Positions 46,379 to 55,352 of a DNA stretch of 64,000 nucleotides are shown here, in pieces. The DNA is from Betaproteobacteria bacterium Ga0077532 (lineage in GTDB: Bacteria > Pseudomonadota > Gammaproteobacteria > Burkholderiales > Ga0077523). The notes below the pieces were generated by a model. It was not told where the DNA came from and did not search any database. It worked only from the letters and a program-made list of their open reading frames with translations. The stretch spans positions 26,360-90,359 of the forward strand of contig LNEE01000006.1 in NCBI GenBank assembly GCA_001464895.1. Reading direction: 5' to 3'. The stretch's first letter is position 1, and the number at the start of each line of letters is the position of its first letter. The translations under genes were made by a program, and so were the position numbers.

Positions 46379-47458
46379 ATGAAGAACGGACGTTCCCTGT
46401 CGGACCTGGCCCTCGAACTGGAGCGGCAGCTCGGCTCCAAGCAGGATTTCGTGGTGCCGTCGTCGCTTCTCCGGTGCAGCACGGCCGAGGACGGCGTCCT
46501 CTCGATGTGGATCACCGGTGGTGGTGTCGGTGGCGAGTTCGGTGTCACGGAACTCGCCCGCCGGCAACTCGCCGACAAGTTGAGGATCCCGTTCGCGTAC
46601 TTCGAACGGATGCGCACCGAGCGGCCGGAACTGCTCGATCGCAACGTCAACACCTGGCTGGGGGCCGATGGTGACCGGCGCATGATCCGGACACTGGACG
46701 GTCAGGTTCGCGCGGTGCTGTCCGACCGCTATCGTCGCCTCGACAATCACGACCTCGCGGAAGCGGTGCTGCCGATCCTGCAGCGGCTGCCGGGTGCCAC
46801 CTTCGAGTCGGTCGAACTCACCCAGACGCGGATGTACCTGAAGGTGGTGACATCGCGGATCCAAGAGGAGATCGTTCCCGGGGATGTGGTGCAGGCCGGT
46901 GTGATGATCACCAACTCGGAAGTGGGCGAGGGCACGTTGTCGGTGCAGCCGCTGGTGTTTCGACTAGTGTGTCGGAACGGTCTGATCGTTCCCGATCGTG
47001 GCCTGCGCAAGACACATATGGGTCGAAGCCTGGCGACCGATTCACAGCCGGTGGCCGTCTTTCGGGATGACACGCTCGCCGCCGATGACCGGGCCTTCTT
47101 CATGAAGGTGCGGGACGTGGTGGAGTCGGCCGTCTCGGAGGCCGCAGGCTCGGCAAGCTCGTTCCGGCAGGTGGCGGACAGGATGCGTCGGGCTCGCGGG
47201 ATCCCGCTGTCGGGGGATCCGGTAATGGCGGTTGCTGTGCTGGCGAATCGTCACGGGTTGAACGACACCGAGCGTGGTGGCGTGCTGCGGCATCTGATCC
47301 GGGAAGGGGATCTCTCGGGTTACGGGGTCGTGAACGCCGTGACGCACTACTCGCAGGAGGTCGAGGACTACGACCGCGCGACGGAACTCGAAGCGCTGGG
47401 CGGCAAGCTGATCGAACTCGGCTCCGGTGAGTGGCAGGAGATCGCGGAAGCGGCGTGA
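46379..47458 (+). CDS. DUF932 domain-containing protein
   Basis: FGVTELARRQLADKLRIPFAYFERMRTERPELLDRNVNTWL...RAVLSDRYRRLDNHDLAEAVLPIL. Confidence 0.92.
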   Translation: MKNGRSLSDLALELERQLGSKQDFVVPSSLLRCSTAEDGVLSMWITGGGVGGEFGVTELARRQLADKLRIPFAYFERMRTERPELLDRNVNTWLGADGDRRMIRTLDGQVRAVLSDRYRRLDNHDLAEAVLPILQRLPGATFESVELTQTRMYLKVVTSRIQEEIVPGDVVQAGVMITNSEVGEGTLSVQPLVFRLVCRNGLIVPDRGLRKTHMGRSLATDSQPVAVFRDDTLAADDRAFFMKVRDVVESAVSEAAGSASSFRQVADRMRRARGIPLSGDPVMAVAVLANRHGLNDTERGGVLRHLIREGDLSGYGVVNAVTHYSQEVEDYDRATELEALGGKLIELGSGEWQEIAEAA

Positions 47459-47804
47459 ACGAGTGGATGCTCCCTGTCGGGGTGTCTTCGGTTCGAAGTA
47501 CTTGATGTACTGCCATTGGCCCGGTGCGACCTCACGGTTGCCCGGGCTGTTTTTCTTTTCGGTCTGTCGGTTCCGAAGCGACGAGTGCGACGCGGCGAAT
47601 GGCGCTCCGGCGTAACCGAATCAAGCGAACTTCGCGACCGAGCGCTCGCTCGGTCGACACGCGCAGCGAAGGGATCTCTTCGCAGCACAAGAAAGCTCAG
47701 GTGCACCGAGCGAGGCGCCCACCCTGATACGCCGCTGGCGGGGAAGGACAGTGAATTGCAGCGATCCACTAGTCCTGCGTCGAGCTCGTGTGGCCCACAA
47801 TGAC

Positions 47805-47883
47805 GTCCAACGATGAGCTTCAGAGGGCGCCAGCGCGCGGGCGAAGCACGCTTCTGGCGGTTCCCTGGAAGAATGGGTTGGAC
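47805..47883 (-). repeat. attC-like site A
   Basis: GTCCAAC ... GTTGGAC (RYYYAAC...GTTRRRY) with imperfect internal palindrome and central gaagc-ac-gcttc hairpin; outer 11 bp tgacgtccaac/gttggacgtca. Confidence 0.75.
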
Positions 47884-47884
47884 G

Positions 47885-48856
47885 TCATGCTTGCGCCACA
47901 GGACCAACAGGAATGAAACGGTGTATCTGCAAGAACTCCTTGCCGGCATCGATATCGTCGTGGCGGAAGCCGGCGAAGACTCTTGAGTTCATCTGAGCAA
48001 GAGTGGACGCACTTTGCGGTGATTCTCCCGTGTAGATGTATTCCCGCGCCATGACAACCGTTCTTCTGTTGAACTCCTCAACCTCAGCGCAGGTTGCGAC
48101 ACGTTCAGAGTGTGGCTGAGCTACATGGTCAAGCATGACAAGGACGCGACTGGACAGAGGGAAGCTTACTTCGACACCGGGTGTGCCTGGCCCCGCGCCG
48201 CAGGCGCTCTTCCAAAGAGTGGGGTGGTAGAGAGCGACTGGCTGATCTGACGTGACAAAGCAACTGCCAGCGGGGACGCGAAAGAGAGTGGCCCGCATGC
48301 GGGCAAATATTTGCAGCACCTTGTCGCTCGATCCCATTCTGAACATCACCTCGAGACACTTCCAGTTCAGGACTTTTATATCAAGGTTCTCCACGCGCAG
48401 TTTATCTTCTAGCCCCTTCGGTGGCAGTGGTAGGCGGCCAGCTCTTTGAAGTGCGAGTGCTGTGGCTCGCACTGTCGAACCGTATGAACGATCGATGTGC
48501 TGTTTCACGGCCGGAACCCGCATTCGCATGATTGCTAGTAGTTCAAGCAGACTTAGCCGCCTGTGTTCCAGTCCAATTCCTTCAGCTAGGGTTCTTTGAA
48601 GTTGATCGGCTTGCTGGCTCTCTGCCTCGGCCAGATTCTTTTCGAAGAGGTAGGGATCGTCAGTGCCTTCTCCATCCAGCTCGTGGTAATCGCGGATCGC
48701 TGCAATGTCTTTGATCTGACACCCATAGTGACGGCCTGTCGACTTCTCGACCTGAAAGATGCCGCGTCGGTCGACAGAGAACCCTCGCAGATAGAACTGC
48801 GGTAGGAAGTGATGCTTGCGTGGCTCCGAAGCGGCTTTCATGACGCCCCAGGGCAA
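47885..48856 (-). CDS. DUF4238 domain-containing protein (cassette ORF)
   Basis: PRKHHFLPQFYLRGFSVDRRG...GSCFVTSDQPVALYHP. Confidence 0.85.
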   Translation of the reverse strand: MPWGVMKAASEPRKHHFLPQFYLRGFSVDRRGIFQVEKSTGRHYGCQIKDIAAIRDYHELDGEGTDDPYLFEKNLAEAESQQADQLQRTLAEGIGLEHRRLSLLELLAIMRMRVPAVKQHIDRSYGSTVRATALALQRAGRLPLPPKGLEDKLRVENLDIKVLNWKCLEVMFRMGSSDKVLQIFARMRATLFRVPAGSCFVTSDQPVALYHPTLWKSACGAGPGTPGVEVSFPLSSRVLVMLDHVAQPHSERVATCAEVEEFNRRTVVMAREYIYTGESPQSASTLAQMNSRVFAGFRHDDIDAGKEFLQIHRFIPVGPVAQA

Positions 48857-48930
48857 GCATCACCTGACGGTGCCGCGGTGCGAAGCACGCCGTTGACGAT
48901 CAAGCGCATACGTGCGGTGGCCGTCATCGG

Positions 48931-49359
48931 TCACATCCACTGGTGCTCATAGATGGTCCTTCGAAGCGCTCGTGCAGCAAAGAACGCCATCTGCTCGAGC
49001 TCGTATGCGGTCTCTCGGGGCTGATCAAGAAGACTCTCGTCATTCCATGGATCATCAACGTGTACCCACTTGTTGCGGTACTTTCGCAACCTGTGAAGGT
49101 CCTCCTTCAGTCCGTTGTCGAGTGAAGCGCGGTCTATCAAATCGATGAGGCGCGCCCTCCCGGGTTCCGAACACGCAGACCGAAGGTAAGTCTCTATTCC
49201 AGAGACAGCCGTGAGGATTGACGCGAGATGCGCGCCCCCCACGTACGCAATATCCGCCTCGCGAACAATGAAGCAGCACCATTCGGACAGGATCACCCCG
49301 CCCTTCAGCAGTTCTTCGTCAAGGGCAGTCAGTGCCGCCCATCGCTCATCGCCATTCAT
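48931..49359 (-). CDS. Hypothetical protein (cassette ORF)
   Basis: ORF MNGDERWAALTALDEELLKGG...LHRLRKYRNKWVHVDDPWND; same strand, ends at attC C. Confidence 0.6.
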   Translation of the reverse strand: MNGDERWAALTALDEELLKGGVILSEWCCFIVREADIAYVGGAHLASILTAVSGIETYLRSACSEPGRARLIDLIDRASLDNGLKEDLHRLRKYRNKWVHVDDPWNDESLLDQPRETAYELEQMAFFAARALRRTIYEHQWM

Positions 49360-49362
49360 GAC

Positions 49363-49441
49363 GGCCAACGTTTGGCATGAGCGGCGTGTGGAGGCGGGTG
49401 AAGCCCGCTGTAACACGTCCGCTCGGTGGAGGGGTTATGCC
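49363..49441 (-). repeat. attC-like site C
   Basis: Minus strand GGCATAACCCCTCCACCGAGCGGAC...GCCGCTCATGCCAAACGTTGGCC; strong match to the conserved L''/L' regions. Confidence 0.8.
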
Positions 49442-50352
49442 CCACCGAACCCATAGTAGGCGCTGATCGCGCTGCCTAGAAGTCCGCCTGCGGCCGCAAC
49501 CCCTACGTCCCAGGCTCCTTCGGCCGCCTTCTTTACCATTGCGGCTATCCAACCTCTGACAGCCGGTCCGAGCATTCTAGTTCGAACATCGTCAGTGTTT
49601 GCGTCGGCTACGATCGCCTGGCGCAGCTCATGAATGTCCTCGTCTCTAACGTGTTGCGCCCGCAGCACCTTCGCAAGACTCTCCAGATCGTTGACTGCGA
49701 TGCTGTTGGTCACGCCCTGAATTGAGCCACTACCAACAACTATGGTCGTGTTGCTGCCAAACACCGCATTCCTGAACACTTCTGACACTAAGACCTCCTG
49801 CGAGACTTGTTTCATCCGGTCTGGCTCCGGTTCAAGGGGGATTCGATCTGACACCTCGAGAGCCAGCTCAAGGAGTCGCGACCTTACCTCCACCACCACC
49901 TGGAGCATCGCTCCAACGGAATGCTTACCCCAGGCACGCTCGATCTTGAAGCTTCTATCGATGCCATTCTTGATGTGCGGGTAGTACTCCGGTGCAAGTA
50001 CAACTGACAGATCTGAATCACGCTTCGACCATTCCTCGATAACTGCGATGCTCTGTGTCAGGTGCGTTGTTTCCAGCTTTTCTCGGAGGCGCTTCTCAAC
50101 ACTCATGAGAGGAAGAGGTTGATCGGTGTACCTGACCACGCCATTGCTGAGGTTTGCCATTACCGTGACCGGGATGATGCGGTAGGGTGGAAGGAGCGCA
50201 CGATCGGGATAGCCCTTCAGCTCACTTGCCACCCATTGCTTAAGTTCTTGCTCTCCCAGTTGATGAGCGAGAACCTGCGCTTTGAACAGCGCATTCTCAA
50301 GGCTTGGTGCACTTGCACTGAGCAGGTCGATGATTTCTTGCAGCAACCGCAC
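49435..50352 (-). CDS. AbiTii-domain protein (cassette ORF)
   Basis: MRLLQEIIDLLSASAPSLENALFKAQVLAHQLGEQELKQWVASELKGYPDRALLPPYRIIP. Confidence 0.85.
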   Translation of the reverse strand: MRLLQEIIDLLSASAPSLENALFKAQVLAHQLGEQELKQWVASELKGYPDRALLPPYRIIPVTVMANLSNGVVRYTDQPLPLMSVEKRLREKLETTHLTQSIAVIEEWSKRDSDLSVVLAPEYYPHIKNGIDRSFKIERAWGKHSVGAMLQVVVEVRSRLLELALEVSDRIPLEPEPDRMKQVSQEVLVSEVFRNAVFGSNTTIVVGSGSIQGVTNSIAVNDLESLAKVLRAQHVRDEDIHELRQAIVADANTDDVRTRMLGPAVRGWIAAMVKKAAEGAWDVGVAAAGGLLGSAISAYYGFGGA

Positions 50353-50369
50353 GGGGCTACCTCAGTGGG

Positions 50370-50495
50370 GTATATCGTTTGAGATGAGCGGACGCCTCCA
50401 GTGTGGTACTTGGTCCGCGAAGCGGACGACGGCACCGGTCGGTGCGCACGCCGAGTGCCACGACGTTGGAGGTCCGAGCGAGCGAAGGGTTAGTC
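50370..50495 (-). repeat. attC-like site D (126 bp)
   Basis: Minus strand GACTAACCCTTCGCTCGCTCGGACCTCCAAC...GTCCGCTTCGCGGAC...GGCGTCCGCTCATCTCAAACGATATAC. Confidence 0.8.
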
Positions 50496-50975
50496 GGCTT
50501 CACGGTAGATGCGCAGCCACTCACTTGGCGTGACAACGGTTGCGGCGCAGGCGGCTCGCAACTCATCTCGCTTGTCTAGGATTCTGCGATCCGTGGTGAT
50601 GAAGTAGCCAACATACTTGCCCGCTTCAAAGACGTGAGAAGCGTCGGCAGCATACTTTTCAGGGTTGCCATTCCCTGTGAGTACAGCGTGGATCTGCGCC
50701 TTCCGCGCCTGTTCTTCTGCGGTGAGATCGGTCTCGATCGTAAAGATCATCGCTCTGGCCTCGCGCTTTACGTCTTCCGGGGTGTTGGGATGCTCAAGCT
50801 CTTTCTGGTTTGAGTGGGCGAGAAGAACGCTGATTCTTCCGGCATCGGCTATTCCTCGAATCTCCCGCGCAGCCGCGTCTTCTGGCGCGTACTTGGGGTC
50901 GAAGGCACACGTATCGAGGAAACTATTCGCGCGCCTCGGGTCTTGGAGGGGGCGACTGACGGGGACTCGTGCCAT
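50490..50975 (-). CDS. PIN-like nuclease domain protein (cassette ORF)
   Basis: NSFLDTCAFDPKYAPEDAAAREI...AADASHVFEAGKYVGYFITTDRRILDKRDEL. Confidence 0.7.
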   Translation of the reverse strand: MARVPVSRPLQDPRRANSFLDTCAFDPKYAPEDAAAREIRGIADAGRISVLLAHSNQKELEHPNTPEDVKREARAMIFTIETDLTAEEQARKAQIHAVLTGNGNPEKYAADASHVFEAGKYVGYFITTDRRILDKRDELRAACAATVVTPSEWLRIYREAD

Positions 50976-50986
50976 GGTGTTCAGGC

Positions 50987-51053
50987 GCTTAAGGTTTGAG
51001 TTCACAGGCCTGCGCTGCTTTTCACGCAGATCCAGTGCAATGATGGGTTGGGC
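50987..51053 (-). repeat. attC-like site E (67 bp)
   Basis: Minus strand GCCCAAC ... CTGTGAACTCAAACCTTAAGC; R'' perfect, R' with one deviation. Confidence 0.65.
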
Positions 51054-51634
51054 TAATCGGCAAGTACATATACTGGCGGTTCGATCGGAGTGGGTGGCAA
51101 ATTGCTTTCCGTCGATAACTGGTCCAATTGTGTAGCACCCGATTGGAGTTCTGCATCCTGAACTCCTGTCAGTTTGAGGACTCGCTTGACGCTGTACCCG
51201 GAGATTTGGGTCTCGACCCACGCAGTACTCCCGCGCCAACGCTTCCGAAACGTAGCTAGAGATTTATGTTCGAGACCGGCGGATGACAGAAGACGATGCG
51301 TCGCCGCTAGCGAAGATTGGTTATCAAGCAGGTTTGTTAGCGCTTGAATTAGCCCCTTGGCGTCCGCCATCCCATGAAGGTTCTTTTCCGCCGCGTAGAC
51401 TTTCTTCAATTTGTCTTCAATCGTTGCCAATTCGACCTTGGAAACGAGGTGGAACGCTTTACCAAACTGTTGGAGTTCATAGGTCGCACGACAAGTGGGA
51501 CACGAGATGCTCGCTTCGTACCATTCAGGTGTAGAGACGCTCCAGCCGTGGTCGGGTGTGCAATAGTCGATCTCGAAACTTCCCTTGCCGCAGGCGCATG
51601 GCCCCGAGAACTCACTCCTTCGGTCAGTCCCCAT
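51053..51634 (-). CDS. Hypothetical protein with zinc-ribbon-like cysteines (cassette ORF)
   Basis: CACGKGSFEIDYC ... CPTC pattern; ends at attC E. Confidence 0.6.
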   Translation of the reverse strand: MGTDRRSEFSGPCACGKGSFEIDYCTPDHGWSVSTPEWYEASISCPTCRATYELQQFGKAFHLVSKVELATIEDKLKKVYAAEKNLHGMADAKGLIQALTNLLDNQSSLAATHRLLSSAGLEHKSLATFRKRWRGSTAWVETQISGYSVKRVLKLTGVQDAELQSGATQLDQLSTESNLPPTPIEPPVYVLAD

Positions 51635-52155
51635 TCAAAATTCTCCGAAAGTAAGTTGCCCAACAAAATATGGACAGGGATTTGACGTCCAACACGCGGC
51701 GCTCCTTTCCTGTGAGGTGATGAGACACGCAAATTGACATCTATGACGCAGCACACGGACTGACTTGCCGTACCGCACCTGGAGCCTCCCGATGCTGCTG
51801 GCTTCCCCACCTGGCGACGTTGTCACGCCGCGATCACGCTTGCTCGACCGGGTACGCCACGATGTCCGCCTGAGGCATTGAGCATCCGCACCGGGACGGC
51901 CGCGCCCCGAGGGGTTGCGCGGCTTGGGGTCTTTCGAACTGCTACCGCTGGTGGTGCTACTCGGCCTGCCAATATTCGGATATCGACCACGGATCGCGCC
52001 TCGCGCCTCGCCAACGGTCGCTGTTGCCTCGATCTTCTTCCGATAGCGTCGCTATCCAGAAAACCTACGCAGAGGCGCCTGCACCTTCGCGAACGTGAGA
52101 ATTGCTGACGTTATCCTAGCACTCGGCGGAACACGGTTCCTACGTCCTGACGCAG

Positions 52156-52458
52156 TCAGTCGGTCACCTCCTGCTCCATCACCTGCAGCCGCCCGAACAC
52201 CTCCGCGATATCCCCCACCCCGTGCAACTTGAGCACCACTCGCGCCGCCTGGAAGTCCAACCGCAGCGGTTCCCCACTCATGGGGTCGCAGATCCATTGA
52301 GCCTGCAGGCGCATGACGATCGGTACGGTCTCCCAGTTCTCAGGCCAGACGTCGAAGTACCCGCATTCGCTGGCGGCTTCCGTTGCTTGAACAAGTGCAT
52401 GGGCGGTGGCAGTGTTACCGCCGAAGGCTTGGATGTCGTCGAGGGCGCCGGGTTCGCC
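52156..52458 (-). pseudogene. DUF1799-like phage-type protein, remnant without a clear start
   Basis: Minus-frame translation DDIQAFGGNTATAHALVQATEAASECGYFDVWPENWETVPIVMRLQAQW...DFQAARVVLKLHGVGDIAEVFGRLQVMEQEVTD*. Confidence 0.45.
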
Positions 52459-52477
52459 GGGTGAAGATGCAGGGCCG

Positions 52478-52914
52478 CTAGGCGCAGGGCGCGAACCCTG
52501 GCGCGGGCGGGAGCTGCCAGTTCTTTCGGGCGCCCTGCCCGCTCATTGCTTCGAAGTACGCCACGGCAATGGCGTAGGCCTTACCGGTGACCTCAAGGAG
52601 TTGGTCGCGGTACACTGGCGTAGGCACGCAGCAGCGGCCCGTAGGCTGGCGCGGTACCGGCGGCAACGGGCGCTGGCCAGTTCGCACTCGAACCCGACTG
52701 ACGCGCGTATGGCGACGGGGATCTGCTCGGAGTTGCCGAAGTACGGGCGGATCAGATTCCGGCTCACCAGTACGCTGTCCTGGTGGCGCCTCCGCATGGT
52801 GCTGACCAGGATGGCGGGCTCCGTTCCCGAAGGTGCGGGGTAGGTGACGTACGTCGACTCGATTTTCCCGAGCAGGATGCGGTTACTAGGCCGGAGCCTG
52901 GCGGAGCAGTTCAT
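52478..52914 (-). pseudogene. Frameshifted remnant upstream of the DUF1799-like sequence
   Basis: MNCSARLRPSNRILLGKIESTYVTYPAPSG...AAACLRQ in one frame continues as VYRDQLLEVTGKAYAIAVAYFEAMSGQGARKNWQLPPAPGFAPCA* in another. Confidence 0.4.
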
Positions 52915-53022
52915 CGTTCACGGCGGTGCTTCAGCGAGTTGTCGGGCACGCGCAGGCGTGAGCCCAGCCCGGGCGAGCGGTGGCGTGTGATCACGTGGTG
53001 CACCACGTATGCACACAACAAC

Positions 53023-53889
53023 TTACCGACCTAAATAAATCCCGGCGACCTGTTCTCTGTTATGCCCGAGTTCTCGGCTGATGGCGAGCCGTGCCTCGCG
53101 GTCGATCTGCTTCTGTTCCGGAGTAAGGGCTCTCGACCGCGGTCCGCCCGCGGCAGGCGCAGCCCATCCCGTGAGTTCGCGATAGCGCGCCTGCGCGTAC
53201 TGGTGCCGGAGACCGTGTACGCGATGAATGCCTGCGGCGGCGCACTGGTGTTCGAAGCGATGTAGCTGCTGCACGTAGTTCCGGTCGGCCGGAATGAGGC
53301 TGCCCCGGCCGGCGAGGTGCTTCGCTTCCTGGAGGATCTGGCGCTGGGCCTCCGTCCGGATCGGGATCTCGCGTGCGCGGCCGCCCTTGGTCCAGTTGCT
53401 CTTCAGCGCGAGCTGGTCACCACGGTCAGCCCAGGCTGGTTGGATCTTGATGGACTCGGCTCGACGCAGACCGAATGCGGCAGCGAGCTTCAGGGATATC
53501 TGGGTGTACGGATCCGTGATCTTCGACAGGTCCGCGGCCGTCACCTCGCGCGCCTTGCTGGTGTTGGTGACGAACTGGCGTTGGCCAACGCCGTAGTGGG
53601 CGTTGTCGCGGGCGACGACCTTGGGCTTGCCGATCTTCTCTGCCCACCAGCGCAGTTCCGCCAAGCGGTTCTTGATCGTGCCGACAGCCAGGTCGGCAGC
53701 CTTCCAGCTCGCGACAAGGCGCTCGACGTGCTTGGATCTCAGGCTATCCGCGCTCATGTGGCGATACCCCAACTCTCGAAGTTGGCTGGCCACCAAGTCC
53801 AGCACGCGCTCGCGATCCCGCTGCGTGGCGAAACTGCCGTCGCGATTCCGATGGCACAACTGCTTCAGTTGAAAGTTCAGGTCCTGCAT
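53023..53889 (-). CDS. Tyrosine recombinase, Phage_integr_N/Integrase_1-like
   Basis: Catalytic residues visible: AFGLRRAESIKIQPAW (R), RVHGLRHQYAQARY (HxxR), ISRELGHNREQVAGIYL (H/Y). Confidence 0.85.
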   Translation of the reverse strand: MQDLNFQLKQLCHRNRDGSFATQRDRERVLDLVASQLRELGYRHMSADSLRSKHVERLVASWKAADLAVGTIKNRLAELRWWAEKIGKPKVVARDNAHYGVGQRQFVTNTSKAREVTAADLSKITDPYTQISLKLAAAFGLRRAESIKIQPAWADRGDQLALKSNWTKGGRAREIPIRTEAQRQILQEAKHLAGRGSLIPADRNYVQQLHRFEHQCAAAGIHRVHGLRHQYAQARYRELTGWAAPAAGGPRSRALTPEQKQIDREARLAISRELGHNREQVAGIYLGR

Positions 53890-54314
53890 TGGTGTTCGTC
53901 AGATGGCTCTGATTCCCCTTCGCCGATGATTCTGTCCTGCCCCGTGTTCTGCTGCTGGTGTGAGTAACCTGTCCGGTTAGTGTTTCTGTCCGTCCCGCAC
54001 GCTCTGCGTGTCGGGATCTACGAGGGACTCGGGACACCACGCCCATGTTGTGCCGTTGCTTTGCTGCTTGCCACCGCGGCACGCGGTATTGGCGTCGATG
54101 GCGGTCCGTGTGGATGCCATCGAGTCGAGCCGTTGACCCGGGCTCGAAGTGGGGGGCGCCGTCTCGGCGCGGTAGTGCACGGATCCCGCGGAGAGCGGGG
54201 GAGGAGAGCGACCGCATTGCGCGGTCGAGGGTGACGACGGGTCTGGAGGACCGTCACTTGGGGTGGTCACTTGCGCCAGCTACCGGTAAGCCGTTGGTGG
54301 CTGGGGCAATTTGC

Positions 54315-54354
54315 GCGTCGTCACTACCGGCTGGCGCCGGGGTAGTGACGACGC
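54315..54354. repeat. 14-bp perfect stem-loop
   Basis: gcgtcgtcactacc-ggctggcgccgg-ggtagtgacgacgc. Confidence 0.9.
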
Positions 54355-54515
54355 TTCTGGCGCAGGGTTTCCGGCTGGAAGGGGGCTGACGATTGCCGCT
54401 GCTGAGAGACGGCTGGGGATGACGGTATCTCCGGGCTTTTCAGCCGTCGGCTTTCGAGAGATAGGGCCGAGGTGTACTACCAATACGCGCAACCAGTTAA
54501 CTTGAATCTGACTAG

Positions 54516-54989
54516 GTGTGGAATGCACGGGTTCCGTATTGCTCTGCGACTTCGCCCCGTTTGACGGGAGCGTCGCTCCGAGGCGAATCCGAGTTCGCCT
54601 ATTGCGCAGAGCGACGGGTAGCCCTTGGGAAAGCCGCCGAAATCGAACTGGCAAGACGAGCGTGGGTCTCGATCGAGGCTGCTCGGCGAATCGACGCTGA
54701 CCTGGTGCTCCGATCTGATCTTCCGCTCCGAATTGTGGATGGACGTCGTGCGCGCTTTCGCCTCTCCCGCGAGGTCTTCGCAGCGAACAAATTTGACCAG
54801 ATCGACGGGATTGTGTCCCGAGTTCTATACGATCGACGCTGGCATCACATCCCCCTAGTTGAATTCGAACACGCAATGTCCAACTGGCCAGAACCCATCG
54901 GGCCAGTCCCCAGGTTGCCGAGGGTGCACCGTAAGTGGTACGTTCAACTTGGTGAGGCTCGTCGACCTAATGGTGATCTACGACTCTAG
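54516..54989 (+). CDS. Hypothetical protein (start uncertain)
   Basis: Protein-like segment LGKAAEIELARRAWVSIEAARRIDADLVLRSDLPLRIVDGRRARFRLSREVFAANKFDQIDGIVSRVLYDRRWHHIPLVEFEHAMSN. Confidence 0.4.
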   Translation: MWNARVPYCSATSPRLTGASLRGESEFAYCAERRVALGKAAEIELARRAWVSIEAARRIDADLVLRSDLPLRIVDGRRARFRLSREVFAANKFDQIDGIVSRVLYDRRWHHIPLVEFEHAMSNWPEPIGPVPRLPRVHRKWYVQLGEARRPNGDLRL

Positions 54990-55352
54990 TGTCGGCCGGA
55001 CATGGCACCAGGAGGCGAGTCCGACGCATCAGCCTCCCTCAAGTCGTCAACTGCCGGATGCAAGTTCGTGGTGTGTCGATTCGCGGTGCTGATTCGTTAC
55101 TTGTCGACGGCTTCGCACCATGGGTGTGAGCCGGTACAAGCCCACGGGAGAATGAACGATCCCGCTCATTCAGCAAGGGATGGTCGACATCGTGCGGAGG
55201 ACTCCTACTGGAAATCATCGCGCAAATCTGGTTCCCGTCAGAAGACGCTCGATTGTTGGCGACAGTTCGCGCGAGCATGCACTGAGGGGACGGTTCCGAA
55301 GCGACGTCACTGATTCTCTTGGGACGCGATGCACTTGAGGGAGGGGATAGCG

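Larger units (their letters stand above)
47801..51693 (-). mobile_element. Integron gene-cassette array without a linked intI (CALIN-like), 5 ORFs on the minus strand
   Basis: Four attC-like sites (47805-47883, 49363-49441, 50370-50495, 50987-51053) separating same-strand single ORFs whose stops sit at or near the R'' boxes. Confidence 0.72.

Noticed and set aside
48857-48935. Possible attC site B between DUF4238 and the 161-aa ORF
   Set aside because: Has an attC-like central hairpin (GGCGTGCTTCGCACCGC on the minus strand) but no recognisable RYYYAAC/GTTRRRY boxes; not called as a site.
52458-52500. Programmed frameshift (lambda gpG/gpT-like) between the remnant and the DUF1799-like fragment
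   Set aside because: The shift is +1/-2, no slippery heptamer is visible, and the upstream gene is itself frameshifted, so decay is simpler.
53023-53889. Considered as the integron integrase intI for the cassette array
   Set aside because: No IntI-specific insertion recognised, sequence looks like the Phage_integr_N/Integrase_1 type, and it lies over 1.3 kb from the array edge behind remnants.
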